Assembly: GCA_964581565.1 (NCBI GenBank)
Contig: CAZOOZ010000005.1
Location: 91,424-155,423 of the forward strand
Direction of reading: 5' to 3'
Length of the DNA stretch: 64,000 nucleotides
Source: UBA1433 sp964581565
Lineage (GTDB): Bacteria; Bacillota; Clostridia; Eubacteriales; UBA1433
The notes under the pieces were generated by a model. That model made no database searches. It saw nothing but the letters and a program-made list of their open reading frames with translations, and was not told where the DNA came from. Positions 15,801 to 25,311 of the stretch are shown here, piece by piece (position 1 is the first letter of the stretch; every line of letters starts with the position of its first letter). Position numbers and translations under genes: made by a program.

Positions 15801-15878
15801 TAAAAGTATCAGGATGAACATAAATATAGATTTAAATAATTCATTACCTACTATTTTAATTTAAAAAGGAGACTTTAT

Positions 15879-16205
15879 ATGAAAATGATCAGAGCCATAG
15901 TAAGGCCGGAAAAAACTTCAGTGATATTAGGTGAACTGCTAGATGCCGGTTTCCCGGCAGCTACCAAAATAGATGTTGTCGGGCGCGGCAAGCAACGGGG
16001 AATAAAAATAGGCAATGTACATTATGATGAACTTCCAAAAGCAATGCTGATGATGGTAGTCAATGATGAAGATAAAGATGATGTAATAAAAATAATTATG
16101 AAAAATGCAAAGACAGGCAGTGAGGGTTCCTTCGGGGATGGGAAAATCTTTATAACAACGGTTGAGGATGCCTATACCATCAGCAGCGGCGAGAACATAC
16201 TGTAA
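15879..16205 (+). CDS. nifI1: Nitrogenase PII-like regulator NifI1
   Basis: A 108-residue GlnB-family protein. It starts KMIRAIVRPEKTSVILGELLDAGF, has the T-loop region around VGRGKQRGIKIGNVHYDELPKA, and ends with the family GDGKIFITTVEDAYTISSGE block. In methanogens NifI1 and NifI2 together bind NifDK and block it when 2-oxoglutarate is low. Location between nifH and nifD is diagnostic. AAAGGAG precedes the ATG. Confidence 0.95.
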   Translation: MKMIRAIVRPEKTSVILGELLDAGFPAATKIDVVGRGKQRGIKIGNVHYDELPKAMLMMVVNDEDKDDVIKIIMKNAKTGSEGSFGDGKIFITTVEDAYTISSGENIL

Positions 16206-16218
16206 GAAGGGGGCCTTT

Positions 16219-16608
16219 ATGAAAGAGATAATATCGGTTATTCGAATCAATAAAATGAATGAAACCAAAAAAGTTTTATCAGAAGCCGGATATCCGTCGA
16301 TGACCGCAAAAAAAGTAAGCGGCAGAGGTAAAAAAATGTCTAATGTTGAAGTGCTGAGCAATTTGATAGATAACGGCGATCTAAATACTTTTGAGCATCA
16401 AGTCGTAGAGAGCATTACTGAAAAAGATAGGATGCTTCCAAAAATTATGTTTACGATGGTTGTCGCAGATGAAGATGTGAAAAATATCGTAGACCTCATC
16501 ATTGAGACCAATCAAACAGGATCTATGGGAGACGGGAAAATATTCGTATGCGACGTTGAAGACGCCATTAGGGTAAGAACCAGCGAGCATGAGCTTAATG
16601 CTATTTAA
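16219..16608 (+). CDS. nifI2: Nitrogenase PII-like regulator NifI2
   Basis: A 129-residue GlnB-family partner of NifI1. It starts KEIISVIRINKMNETKKVLSEAGYPS, has an extended T-loop (about residues 35-75), and ends with TGSMGDGKIFVCDVEDAIRVRT. ATG 16219 follows AAGGGGG; an in-frame ATG at 16162 lies inside nifI1 and has no ribosome site. It would act with NifI1 as an ammonia-responsive switch on nitrogenase activity. Confidence 0.95.
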   Translation: MKEIISVIRINKMNETKKVLSEAGYPSMTAKKVSGRGKKMSNVEVLSNLIDNGDLNTFEHQVVESITEKDRMLPKIMFTMVVADEDVKNIVDLIIETNQTGSMGDGKIFVCDVEDAIRVRTSEHELNAI

Positions 16609-16634
16609 AAAATTTAATGAAAGGGGCGCAGAAA

Positions 16635-18266
16635 ATGAAAGAGGACAAAAATTTAACTCAGATAGTAGATAAGATATTAGATAAATATCCTGCAAAAGTC
16701 ATGAAAAACAGAAAAGAGCATATTGTTATCAGGCAAACGGATGACGCACAGGAGATTTCAGCCAATACCCGAACACTTCCGGGCATTATCACAAACAGAG
16801 GCTGCGCGTACGCAGGCTGTAAAGGCGTGGTTATCGGCCCTATCGTTGACATGGTGCATATCGTGCACGGGCCTGTAGGATGCTCCTATTATGCCTGGGG
16901 TACAAGGCGAAATAAGGGCAAAGCCAGTGAAGACGGAAAAAATTTCTTGAATTACGCATTTACTACCGATCTTCAAGAAAGTGATATTGTATTCGGCGGG
17001 GAAAAGAAGCTGGCACAAGCTATAAAAGAAGCGGTGGAGACTTTCCATCCCGCGGCAATCTCTATTTCGGCAACATGCCCTGTGGGGCTTATCGGAGATG
17101 ATATACATGCAGTTGCAGCGCGTGCCGAAAAGGAATTCGGGGTGCCGATCTTAGCATTTAGCTGTGAAGGTTATAAAGGAGTGAGTCAATCGGCAGGGCA
17201 TCACATAGCCAATAATAAACTGATGAAAGATGTTGTAGGCAAAATAGATATTCCAAAAGAAGAAAGGCCTAAATATTCGATTAACATATTGGGTGAGTAT
17301 AACATAGGCGGAGACGAATGGGAAATCAAAAGAGTGCTGAATAAAATCGGATACACTATCACGACAACAATGACGGGGGATTCAAAATACGAAGGAATAG
17401 CAAAAGCGCATAATTCGGATTTGAATTTGGTGCAGTGTCACCGTTCTATCAACTATATCGCTGACATGATAGAAGTGAAATTTGGCATTCCGTGGATGAA
17501 AGTGAACTTTATCGGTATAGAGAACATGAATGAAACATTGCGGAATCTGGCGAAATATTTCGATGACGCTGAACTGATTCAAAGGACCGAGGAAGTTATA
17601 GCGCAGGAGAACGGAGCAATTAAAGAAGATATAGCAAAATATAAAAAAATGTGCGAAGGCAAAACAGCGATGCTGTTTGTAGGCGGTTCCAGGGCCCATC
17701 ACTATCAGGGTTTACTCAAAGAAATTGGCATGCCGACAATCATGGCAGGTTATGAATTTGCACATCGTGATGATTATGAAGGAAGAGATATTATTCCGCT
17801 CATCAAGCTTGATGCCGACAGCAGAAACATTGAAGAAATCACGGTAGAAAAAGACGAGAGAAGATATCAGCTTCGTATTCCGGCGGAAAAAATGGAAAAA
17901 TTAAAAGAAGAAGTACCAATGAGTAAATACAGCGGTTTAATTACAGATATGAAAGATAATACGATCATCATTGATGACTTGAATCATTTTGAAACAGAGA
18001 TGATTATAAAAGTTCTAAAGCCTTCTTTCTTTGGATCGGGGATCAAGGACAAATACATCGTTCAAAAGATGGGCGTCTACAGCAAGCAACTACATTCTTA
18101 TGACTATGCAGGTCCATATGCGGGTTATCAAGGCGCTGTGAATTTTGCAAGAGATGTAGCCGCGGGTATACATACGCCGGCATGGAAATATATTGTTCCG
18201 CCTTGGAAGAAGGAACCCGTTTTAACCGGTAAACTGGGTACGGAAGGAGCTGAAAAAGCATGTTAG
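16635..18266 (+). CDS. nifD: Nitrogenase MoFe protein alpha chain
   Basis: A 543-residue alpha subunit holding FeMo-co. P-cluster cysteines are in GCAYAGCKG, GPVGCSYY and SATCPVG. The FeMo-co ligands correspond to Cys in LVQCHRSINY and His in QLHSYDYAGPY, with the substrate-gating GVSQSAGHHIANN (Gln and His) also present. It is about 50 residues longer than proteobacterial NifD, as in clostridial proteins with an insertion near residues 380-430. ATG 16635 has GGGG upstream and is preferred over ATG 16617. It overlaps nifK by 7 bases. Confidence 0.96.
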   Translation: MKEDKNLTQIVDKILDKYPAKVMKNRKEHIVIRQTDDAQEISANTRTLPGIITNRGCAYAGCKGVVIGPIVDMVHIVHGPVGCSYYAWGTRRNKGKASEDGKNFLNYAFTTDLQESDIVFGGEKKLAQAIKEAVETFHPAAISISATCPVGLIGDDIHAVAARAEKEFGVPILAFSCEGYKGVSQSAGHHIANNKLMKDVVGKIDIPKEERPKYSINILGEYNIGGDEWEIKRVLNKIGYTITTTMTGDSKYEGIAKAHNSDLNLVQCHRSINYIADMIEVKFGIPWMKVNFIGIENMNETLRNLAKYFDDAELIQRTEEVIAQENGAIKEDIAKYKKMCEGKTAMLFVGGSRAHHYQGLLKEIGMPTIMAGYEFAHRDDYEGRDIIPLIKLDADSRNIEEITVEKDERRYQLRIPAEKMEKLKEEVPMSKYSGLITDMKDNTIIIDDLNHFETEMIIKVLKPSFFGSGIKDKYIVQKMGVYSKQLHSYDYAGPYAGYQGAVNFARDVAAGIHTPAWKYIVPPWKKEPVLTGKLGTEGAEKAC

Positions 18267-19627
18267 AGTATACACCTAAAAAAATCGAAGAAAGAGCGGC
18301 TCTTATTGTTAATCCGGCAAAGACATGTCAGCCGATCGGAGCCATGTATGCGGCGCTTGGCATTCACAAATGTCTTCCGCACAGTCACGGATCACAAGGT
18401 TGCTGTTCATATCACAGAATGCATCTCACAAGACATTTCCGTGATCCGATTGTGGCATCTACAAGTTCTTTTACGGAAGGAGCTTGTGTCTTCGGTGGCA
18501 AGACAAATTTAAAAAAAGGGTTAGAGACGGTATTTGAAATTTATGAGCCTGATATCGTAGCGGTAAATACCACGTGTTTATCAGAAACGATCGGGGATGA
18601 TTTATCGGATATCATTGCTTCGACAAAGATACCCGAAGGTAAAAAAGTTTTCTATGCCAACACGCCAAGCTATGTCGGCTCTCATGTAACGGGGTTTGCA
18701 AATATGACAAAAGCGATGGTGACGCATATCACGAAAAGCGAAAAAACGTCTTGCAACGGAAAACTGGCAATTATTCCAGGATTTGTAGAGCCAAGTGATA
18801 TGAGTGAAGTGAAGAGAATTTTAAAAATTCTGGGTGTTGAAAATATCATGTTTCCCGATACGAGCGGAGTGGTCAATACACCCCAAACAGGTAAATATAC
18901 CATGTATCCCGAAGGCGGTGTCACCATTGCGGAACTTGAAGATTTGTGCAACTGCAAAGCGACGATCGCGATGGGTAAATTTGCATCCGAAGCGGGCGCT
19001 TATGAACTCGAAAAGAAATGCGATGTGGAAGCGCGCGTGATTAAGCTGCCGATCGGTATCGAAGCGACGGATACATTTATAGTAAATATTTTGAGTATAA
19101 CAGGTAAAAGTGTGCCGAAAGAACTGGAGAATGAGAGGGGACAGCTGGTCGATTTAATGGTAGATATCCATAACCATTATCACGGGAAAAAAGTGGCAAT
19201 ATTCGGGGATCCTGATACCGTCATCGCTCTGACGGAATTTGTTATCTCTTTGGGAATGATACCGAAATTTGTGCTTACAGGTACACCGGGCAACGCATTT
19301 GAAAGTGAAGTTACAGAGATGTTGAAAGCAAATGACATCGCAGACTCTAAAGTAAAAGCAGCGGGGGATTTAATGATGCTGCATCAATGGATAAAAAATG
19401 ATCCCGTAGATATGATTATCGGCAACACATATGGAAAATATATTGCCCGAGCAGAAAATATACCCCTTGTGAGAATAGGGTTCCCAATTTTGGATCGTGT
19501 AGGACACAGCTATTTCCCTACGGTTGGATATCGCGGTGCTATGCGAATCATTGAAAAAATCAGCACGGCATTTTTAGAAAAATATGACAGAGAATGCGCT
19601 GAAGAAGATTTTGAATTAGTTATGTAA
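18260..19627 (+). CDS. nifK: Nitrogenase MoFe protein beta chain
   Basis: A 455-residue beta subunit sharing the P-cluster with NifD. Cysteines are in KTCQPIGAMYAALG, HGSQGCCSYHR and VNTTCLSETIGDD, and the FTEGACVFGG loop carries the P-cluster serine/cofactor-side region. It lacks the long N-terminal extension of proteobacterial NifK, as in Clostridium pasteurianum. It starts within the last codons of nifD, which suggests translational coupling for equal subunit amounts. Confidence 0.96.
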   Translation: MLEYTPKKIEERAALIVNPAKTCQPIGAMYAALGIHKCLPHSHGSQGCCSYHRMHLTRHFRDPIVASTSSFTEGACVFGGKTNLKKGLETVFEIYEPDIVAVNTTCLSETIGDDLSDIIASTKIPEGKKVFYANTPSYVGSHVTGFANMTKAMVTHITKSEKTSCNGKLAIIPGFVEPSDMSEVKRILKILGVENIMFPDTSGVVNTPQTGKYTMYPEGGVTIAELEDLCNCKATIAMGKFASEAGAYELEKKCDVEARVIKLPIGIEATDTFIVNILSITGKSVPKELENERGQLVDLMVDIHNHYHGKKVAIFGDPDTVIALTEFVISLGMIPKFVLTGTPGNAFESEVTEMLKANDIADSKVKAAGDLMMLHQWIKNDPVDMIIGNTYGKYIARAENIPLVRIGFPILDRVGHSYFPTVGYRGAMRIIEKISTAFLEKYDRECAEEDFELVM

Positions 19628-19632
19628 AAAAT

Positions 19633-19664
19633 GGAGAAGCAAAAAGAAATAAATTTGCTTCTCT
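19633..19664 (+). promoter_or_regulatory. Intercistronic hairpin between nifK and nifE
   Basis: A perfect GAGAAGCAAA/TTTGCTTCTC inverted repeat (19634-19643 with 19654-19663), extended by one wobble, with a 10-base loop. There is no T run, so it is more likely an mRNA processing or stability element that lets structural nifHDK mRNA exceed nifEN mRNA. Confidence 0.6.
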
Positions 19665-19690
19665 GTATCAGAAAATAGAGGAGGTCGCAC

Positions 19691-21058
19691 ATGCAAAGCA
19701 ATCAACCAACAGTAATAGAAGAAAGAAAAAGACATATTTTAATCAAAGATAAAAATAATCGGCAGGCAATTGAGTGCGACCATCAGAGTCTCTCCGGTGC
19801 GGTCAGCCAAAGGGCATGCGTATACTGCGGAGCAAGGGTTGTGCTCAACCCGATTACCGATGCAGTACATATTGTGCATGGGCCTATTGGTTGTTCCAGT
19901 TATACTTGGGATATTCGGGGGAGCCTCAGTAGCGGAAGTGAGATGTTTCGCAATAGTTTTTCAACCGATTTAAGTGAGACAGACATTATATTTGGCGGAG
20001 AGAAGAAACTTGCGGCAGCTATTGACGAAATTGTGGCGGCCAAATCCCCGAAAACGGTTTTTGTCTACTCCACATGTGTTGTTGGCATTATCGGAGACGA
20101 TTTGCAGGCTGTGTGCAGCCAGGCAGAAAAAAAGCATCATATCAGAGTCATTCCCGTTCAGTCTTCCGGTTTTGCAGGCAGCAAGAAAGATGGATACAAA
20201 GCGGCATGTGATGCCATTATTAATTTGATGGATGATGCTGCGCATAAAATAACGGTCAAAGATAACAGGGCTTTTAACTATCTCGGAGATTTCAATCTCG
20301 CGGGAGAAGTATGGATCGTTAACAACTATTTCAAAGAAATAGGGCTTCGATTACTTAATGCTGTATCTGGCGATGCCTCGATCAGTAACCTGCTTAAAGC
20401 GCAGAATGCTTCTTTCAATATTGTGCAATGCGCAGGCTCAAGTATTTATCTTGCAAATATGATGGAGGAAAAATTCGGCATTTCATATAAGCAGGTCAGC
20501 TTTTTCGGACTTGATGATACGGCAGAATCTTTAAGGCTCGCGGCAGCGCTTTCGGGCAATAGTGAAGTTATGCAAAAGGCAGAAGATTTAATAGAAAGAA
20601 AACAAAAAGAGATCGAACCGATTCTTAAAGAATATCGCAGCAAATGCCAGGGAAAGAAAGTAGCTATCTATGTTGGCGGAGGCTTTAAAGCAATATCTTT
20701 AATCAAGCAATTCAATGAATTGGGTATGCAAACTGTTGTAGTAGGCACACAAACGGGAAGAAAAGAAGAGTATGAAGTATTGCGGGAAATCACAGACGAA
20801 GGCACGGTGATCCTGGATGATGCCAACCCTTCAGAACTTGAGAAATTTATGAAAGAAAAAAATGCCGATCTGTTGGTTGGCGGAGTGAAAGAAAGACCTC
20901 TGGCATATAAAATGGCTATGGCTTTTATTGATCACAATCACGAACGCAAACATCCTCTTATAGGATTTGAAGGAGCCGTTAATTTTGCAAAAGAAGTTGA
21001 CTTAACAGTAAATAGTCCTGTGTGGGCACTGGCAAGAAGGTATGGCTATGATGAATAA
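19691..21058 (+). CDS. nifE: FeMo-co scaffold protein NifE
   Basis: A 455-residue NifD paralogue. With NifN it forms the scaffold that converts NifB-co into FeMo-co. Cysteines are conserved in RACVYCGARV, GPIGCSSY and YSTCVVGIIGDD, and the NIVQCAGSSIY Cys matches the cofactor ligand of NifD. The terminal FeMo-co His region is altered, as expected for NifE. GAGGAGG lies before the ATG. Its end overlaps the start of nifN. Confidence 0.93.
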   Translation: MQSNQPTVIEERKRHILIKDKNNRQAIECDHQSLSGAVSQRACVYCGARVVLNPITDAVHIVHGPIGCSSYTWDIRGSLSSGSEMFRNSFSTDLSETDIIFGGEKKLAAAIDEIVAAKSPKTVFVYSTCVVGIIGDDLQAVCSQAEKKHHIRVIPVQSSGFAGSKKDGYKAACDAIINLMDDAAHKITVKDNRAFNYLGDFNLAGEVWIVNNYFKEIGLRLLNAVSGDASISNLLKAQNASFNIVQCAGSSIYLANMMEEKFGISYKQVSFFGLDDTAESLRLAAALSGNSEVMQKAEDLIERKQKEIEPILKEYRSKCQGKKVAIYVGGGFKAISLIKQFNELGMQTVVVGTQTGRKEEYEVLREITDEGTVILDDANPSELEKFMKEKNADLLVGGVKERPLAYKMAMAFIDHNHERKHPLIGFEGAVNFAKEVDLTVNSPVWALARRYGYDE

Positions 21059-22406
21059 AAAATATGTAAATTTAGACACCAATCCATGCAAAATGTGTAT
21101 GCCAATGGGTGGAAGCGTCGCAATGAAAGGCATAGAAAACAGCATGATTTTAATGCATGGATCACAAGGATGCAGTACCTATATTCGCAGGCATATGGCT
21201 ACGCATTATAACGAGCCGATCGATATTGCATCCACCTCGCTGAGTGAAAACGGCACAGTGTACGGCGGCAAGCAAAACTTGGAACGGGGACTAAGCAATG
21301 TCAGGAGAGTTTACAATCCAAGTGTGATCGGTGTGCTCACAACCTGTCTGGCAGAGACAATAGGCGAAGACATCAAAGGAATTATTGATGAATATAAAAC
21401 AAAAAATGATGTAAGCAATATCGATATTATTCCGATAAACACACCGGGTTACGGCGCATCGCACTTTGAAGGTTATTTTCATACAATCAAGACGATCATA
21501 AAATATTATAACCCTCAAAAAGCGCCGCAAAATGAGAAAATTAATATTATCGTCCCTCAGTTATCCTGTGAAGATATAAGAGCCATCAAACTCGTTTTAG
21601 AGTCTTTCCATATAGAATATATTTTAATCCCGGATATCTCTGAAACACTCGACAGCCCGTATAAAAGCGGGTACAGCAAAATTCCGGACGGAGGCACAAA
21701 AGCGGACGATATCAAGCAAATGTCCGGTGCCGGAGCGACTATCGAAATGAGCTTGTTAATCGATTCTGCGTATAGTCCCGGGAAATATTTAGAAGCAGAA
21801 TACGGGGTGCCTTTATATAAATGCCCAATTCCTATCGGTCTTACAGGTATGGAATGCTTTTTAAATATACTTAGTGAAATTTCTTCTGTGCCCATTGCAA
21901 AGCAATATAAGAAAGAACGCGGCAGAATGATTGACGCGATGATTGATTCCCATAAATATAACGGGGAAGGTAAAGCGGCTGTTTTCGGAGATCCGGAAAC
22001 GGTGTATGCGCTAACGCAGCTCTGTCTCGAAAACGGCATAGAGCCACTTATTGTAGCTACAGGCACTAAGGCAACTAATCTTTGCGACTTGCTGCCTTTA
22101 GAAAATGCAATGGTTTTACCTGATACGGATTTTGAGACTATCCACGAGTATGTAAAAAAATTAAAACCAAATATACTTATTGGAAATTCAGACGGAAAAA
22201 TATTAAAAGAAAAAGAAAATATTCCTCTGATCCGCATAGGCTTTCCGGTACATGATCATATCGGCGCTCAAAGAAGGTTAAATGTAGGATATGCCGGAAG
22301 TTTAAGATTATTGGATGAGATAACAAATACATTGCTTGATATCAAGCACGACGGTTATAGACAAAGACTATACAACCAATTCTTTTTGAAACAAGGAGGC
22401 GCATAG
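21048..22406 (+). CDS. nifN: FeMo-co scaffold protein NifN
   Basis: A 452-residue NifK paralogue and partner of NifE. The N-terminus has PCKMCMPMGGSVAMKGIE and GSQGCSTYIRRH, followed by LTTCLAETIGEDI. Three in-frame ATGs exist (21042, 21048, 21051); 21048 has the best distance from AAGAAGG. The start lies within the last codons of nifE. There is no fused NifB or NifX domain. It ends 3 bases before nifB. Confidence 0.92.
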   Translation: MMNKKYVNLDTNPCKMCMPMGGSVAMKGIENSMILMHGSQGCSTYIRRHMATHYNEPIDIASTSLSENGTVYGGKQNLERGLSNVRRVYNPSVIGVLTTCLAETIGEDIKGIIDEYKTKNDVSNIDIIPINTPGYGASHFEGYFHTIKTIIKYYNPQKAPQNEKINIIVPQLSCEDIRAIKLVLESFHIEYILIPDISETLDSPYKSGYSKIPDGGTKADDIKQMSGAGATIEMSLLIDSAYSPGKYLEAEYGVPLYKCPIPIGLTGMECFLNILSEISSVPIAKQYKKERGRMIDAMIDSHKYNGEGKAAVFGDPETVYALTQLCLENGIEPLIVATGTKATNLCDLLPLENAMVLPDTDFETIHEYVKKLKPNILIGNSDGKILKEKENIPLIRIGFPVHDHIGAQRRLNVGYAGSLRLLDEITNTLLDIKHDGYRQRLYNQFFLKQGGA

Positions 22407-22409
22407 ACG

Positions 22410-23321
22410 ATGAAAAATTGCAGAGGATGTTCCGGAAATGTAAATCAAACAAATAATAACCCCTATCTGAAAACAAACATATCTGAAGAGATAGTAGAAA
22501 AAACCTTAAAGCACCCTTGCTACAGTCCAGATGCGCATAACTATGCGAGGATTCATTTGCCGATTGCGCCTCTTTGTAATATACAATGCAAATTTTGTAA
22601 TCGAAAATATGATTGTCAGAATGAAAGCAGGCCCGGTGTTACGAGCAACTTGCTTACACCACTTCAAGCATTGAAGACATTTGAATATTACTATAACAAT
22701 GTTGAAAACTTATCGGTTATGGGAATCGCAGGACCGGGCGACGCTTTGGCAAATGTAGATAGAACATTTAAAACAATTGATCTAATCAAAGAAAAATATC
22801 CTGAAATCACCGTATGTCTTTCAACAAACGGGCTTATGCTGCCGAAATATGCAATTGCTTTGAGAGACATCGGAGTCACTCATCTAACGGTGACAATTAA
22901 TGCGGTAGACGCACATATCGGTCAGCAGATTTATGCGCATATAGATTATGAAAGAGAGAGAATTAAAGGATTGAAAGGCGCACAAATTCTTTTGGATAAT
23001 CAGCTGAAAGGTCTGGAAATGATCAAGGATATGGATATGATGTGCAAAGTTAACATTGTTGCAGTTAAAGGTATTAATCTGGATCACATAAAACAAATTG
23101 TTCAAAAAGTAAAAAATCTCGGTGTTACATATACGAATATTATGCCTTTAATTCCCGTTAGCGGCACGATTTTTGAAAATCACGAAGTATTAACAAATGC
23201 AGAGCTTAACGAATTGCGCAATGAATGCAGCGAGATACTGCCTCAAATGCGGCATTGTCGACAGTGCAGAGCTGATGCAGTGGGCAAGTTATCAGATACT
23301 CAGACAAAAATAGCTATTTAA
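22410..23321 (+). CDS. nifB: NifB, radical SAM FeMo-co core synthase
   Basis: A 303-residue radical SAM enzyme. It fuses two [4Fe-4S] units and inserts carbide to give the Fe8S9C precursor NifB-co. The SAM-cluster motif is CNIQCKFCNRKYDC, the AGPGDALAN block follows, and cysteines for the accessory clusters are in NCRGCSG and RHCRQCRADAVG. It lacks the C-terminal NifX/NafY-like domain, as in methanogens and many clostridia. It lies 3 bases after nifN, so it is clearly in the same operon. Confidence 0.95.
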   Translation: MKNCRGCSGNVNQTNNNPYLKTNISEEIVEKTLKHPCYSPDAHNYARIHLPIAPLCNIQCKFCNRKYDCQNESRPGVTSNLLTPLQALKTFEYYYNNVENLSVMGIAGPGDALANVDRTFKTIDLIKEKYPEITVCLSTNGLMLPKYAIALRDIGVTHLTVTINAVDAHIGQQIYAHIDYERERIKGLKGAQILLDNQLKGLEMIKDMDMMCKVNIVAVKGINLDHIKQIVQKVKNLGVTYTNIMPLIPVSGTIFENHEVLTNAELNELRNECSEILPQMRHCRQCRADAVGKLSDTQTKIAI

Positions 23322-23345
23322 AATAATGAAAGGAGGCTATCTTAA

Positions 23346-24389
23346 GTGAGATTGTATATAGTGGATACCACACTGCGAGACGGGGAACAGACCCCCGGAG
23401 TTGCTTTCAGCGCTGCGCAGAAAGCGGAAATAGCTTTTTCACTTAGCAAACTGGGTGTGGATATTATTGAAATAGGTATTCCAGCTATGGGCAATGATGA
23501 AAGAGACGCAATTCAAAAAATAGCAGACAAAAATTTATCTTCATCGCTCCTCACATGGAACAGAATGCTAAAAAAAGACATCGACGATTCTCTTTTAACA
23601 GGTGTTAAAAATATTCATGTATCTATTCCGGCTTCCTTTATTCAAATAGAAAAAAAGCTGCACAAAACACCGACGGAAGTGCTGCTGCAAACATTTGAAG
23701 TGATTGATTACGCCATCGGAAAAGGATGCAATGTCTCCATAGGAGCAGAAGATGCCTCGAGAGCAAATGAAAAATTTTTATTTGAATTATATCAGGTCGC
23801 ACTTAGTGCCGGAGCAAGCCGGATTCGATATGCCGATACGCTTGGAGTTTTAGATCCCTTCAATGTTTATAAGATTATAAAAAAGATAAAAACGAAATTA
23901 CAGGTCGATATCGATTTTCACGGACATAACGACTTTGGACTTGCAACTGCAAATGCGCTTGCAGCATTCAAAGGCGGCGCACAATATATCAGTTGCAGTA
24001 TAAATGGACTTGGCGAGAGAGCGGGTAATACGGCGATGGAAGAAATTGTGATGGCATTGATATATATGGCAAAATGTGAAGTAAATATAAAAACACATGA
24101 ATTTGTGCAAATATCCGAAATGGTGGAAAAGTATTCAAAAAAATGCCTCAGCGCCAATAAACCAGTTGTTGGCAGAGAAGTATTTTCACATGAATCGGGT
24201 ATTCATGTAGACGGGCTGCTTAAGGATATACGCACCTATACGCATCTTGATCCCGCTTTGCTTGGAAGAGACAATCAATTTGTATTAGGCAAGCATTCAG
24301 GCAAATCCGCAAGAGAGTTTTTCAAACAAAATAGTGATATTTACTTCACGGGAGATAAAGGAGAAAGGAGGTTTTTTAGAAACCAATAA
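23346..24389 (+). CDS. nifV: Homocitrate synthase
   Basis: A 347-residue enzyme of the DRE-TIM metallolyase family that condenses acetyl-CoA and 2-oxoglutarate to homocitrate, the organic ligand of FeMo-co. It shows DTTLRDGEQTPGV, the DFHGHNDFGLATAN metal-binding motif, and SINGLGERAGN. The start is GTG after AAGGAGG. The C-terminus diverges right after VLGKHSGKSA and stops about 30 residues earlier than usual NifV, losing the normal last helices. The other frames do not restore them, so it is a genuine short form rather than a simple frameshift. Confidence 0.9.
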   Translation: MRLYIVDTTLRDGEQTPGVAFSAAQKAEIAFSLSKLGVDIIEIGIPAMGNDERDAIQKIADKNLSSSLLTWNRMLKKDIDDSLLTGVKNIHVSIPASFIQIEKKLHKTPTEVLLQTFEVIDYAIGKGCNVSIGAEDASRANEKFLFELYQVALSAGASRIRYADTLGVLDPFNVYKIIKKIKTKLQVDIDFHGHNDFGLATANALAAFKGGAQYISCSINGLGERAGNTAMEEIVMALIYMAKCEVNIKTHEFVQISEMVEKYSKKCLSANKPVVGREVFSHESGIHVDGLLKDIRTYTHLDPALLGRDNQFVLGKHSGKSAREFFKQNSDIYFTGDKGERRFFRNQ

Positions 24390-24436
24390 CATATTTTAAT
24401 AATTTATACAAGTTAAGAATGTAGGAGGATTTTATA

Positions 24437-25210
24437 ATGAAAAAACTATTTACAGTATTGATTATCTTATCATTGCTTGTAGGATTTGCAGCATGTGGCA
24501 GCACAGAAGCAAGCGAGCCGACCGAACTCACGATTTCTGCCGCAGCGAGCTTAACGGATGTTATGGCAGAAGTTGCCGAATTATATAAAGAAGAAGCGCC
24601 AAATACAACGCTTACGATTACATATGGGTCTTCGGGTTCTTTGATGGCGCAAATACAAGAAGGCGCACCTGCCGATGTTTTTGTTTCGGCAGCGCAAAAG
24701 CAAATGAATACATTACAGGAGGCAGGTCTGATCATAGATGATTCCCGCATTGATTTATTAGAGAACAAAGTAGTATTGATTGTACCAGCTTCTTCGGAAT
24801 CAGCCATAACAAGTTTTGAAGATCTGGCGACAGGAGCGGCAGAAAAAGTTGCATTTGGAGATCCAAGCAGTGTGCCGGCCGGGCAATATGCACAAGCAGT
24901 ACTTACAAATCTAGGTATTTTTGACGAAGTAGACGCGAAAGCTGTCTACGGCACAGATGTGCGTCAGGTGCTGTCCTGGGTAGAATCAGGGGATGTAGAT
25001 GCAGGCATTGTTTATGCCACAGATGCGATGACAACTGATTTGGTCACTGTGGTGGCCGAGGCTGAAGAAGGATTGCATGATCCGATTATTTACCCTGCGG
25101 CAATTATTGCAGGCACAGAAAATCAAGAAGCAGCGGAAGCCTTTTTAGAATTTTTAACGACACCGGATGTTAGTGCATTATTTGAAAAATACGGCTTTAC
25201 GCCTTTGTAA
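24437..25210 (+). CDS. modA: Molybdate-binding lipoprotein
   Basis: A 257-residue periplasmic-type binding protein anchored as lipoprotein (lipobox FAAC, Cys about residue 20). ModA blocks include LTISAAASLTDVM, YGSSGSLMAQIQEGAPADVFVSA (anion-binding Ser and Ala backbone) and VESGDVDAGIVYATDA. It captures molybdate or tungstate for FeMo-co. GTAGGAGG precedes the ATG. It is located 47 bases after nifV and is probably part of the same transcript. Confidence 0.93.
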   Translation: MKKLFTVLIILSLLVGFAACGSTEASEPTELTISAAASLTDVMAEVAELYKEEAPNTTLTITYGSSGSLMAQIQEGAPADVFVSAAQKQMNTLQEAGLIIDDSRIDLLENKVVLIVPASSESAITSFEDLATGAAEKVAFGDPSSVPAGQYAQAVLTNLGIFDEVDAKAVYGTDVRQVLSWVESGDVDAGIVYATDAMTTDLVTVVAEAEEGLHDPIIYPAAIIAGTENQEAAEAFLEFLTTPDVSALFEKYGFTPL

Positions 25211-25216
25211 AATAAA

Positions 25217-25276
25217 AATGCGGCAAGGCTTTAGAGACAGCAGTATATGATTTGCATATATTTCTCTTGCCGCATT
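25217..25276 (+). promoter_or_regulatory. Stem-loop between modA and modB
   Basis: A perfect 11-bp inverted repeat (25217-25227 with 25266-25276, core ATGCGGCAAG) closes a 38-base loop that itself has a small GTATATG/CATATAT stem. There is no T run. Such structures often stabilise upstream mRNA so that the binding protein exceeds the membrane parts. Confidence 0.6.
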
Positions 25277-25311
25277 ATCCTATTCTAAAACGCAAAAAGG
25301 AGGTAGCGAAA

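Noticed and set aside
24300..24430. Frameshift in nifV
   Set aside because: Neither alternative frame after VLGKHSG encodes the usual C-terminus, and the modA ribosome site follows closely; a natural short end is more likely.
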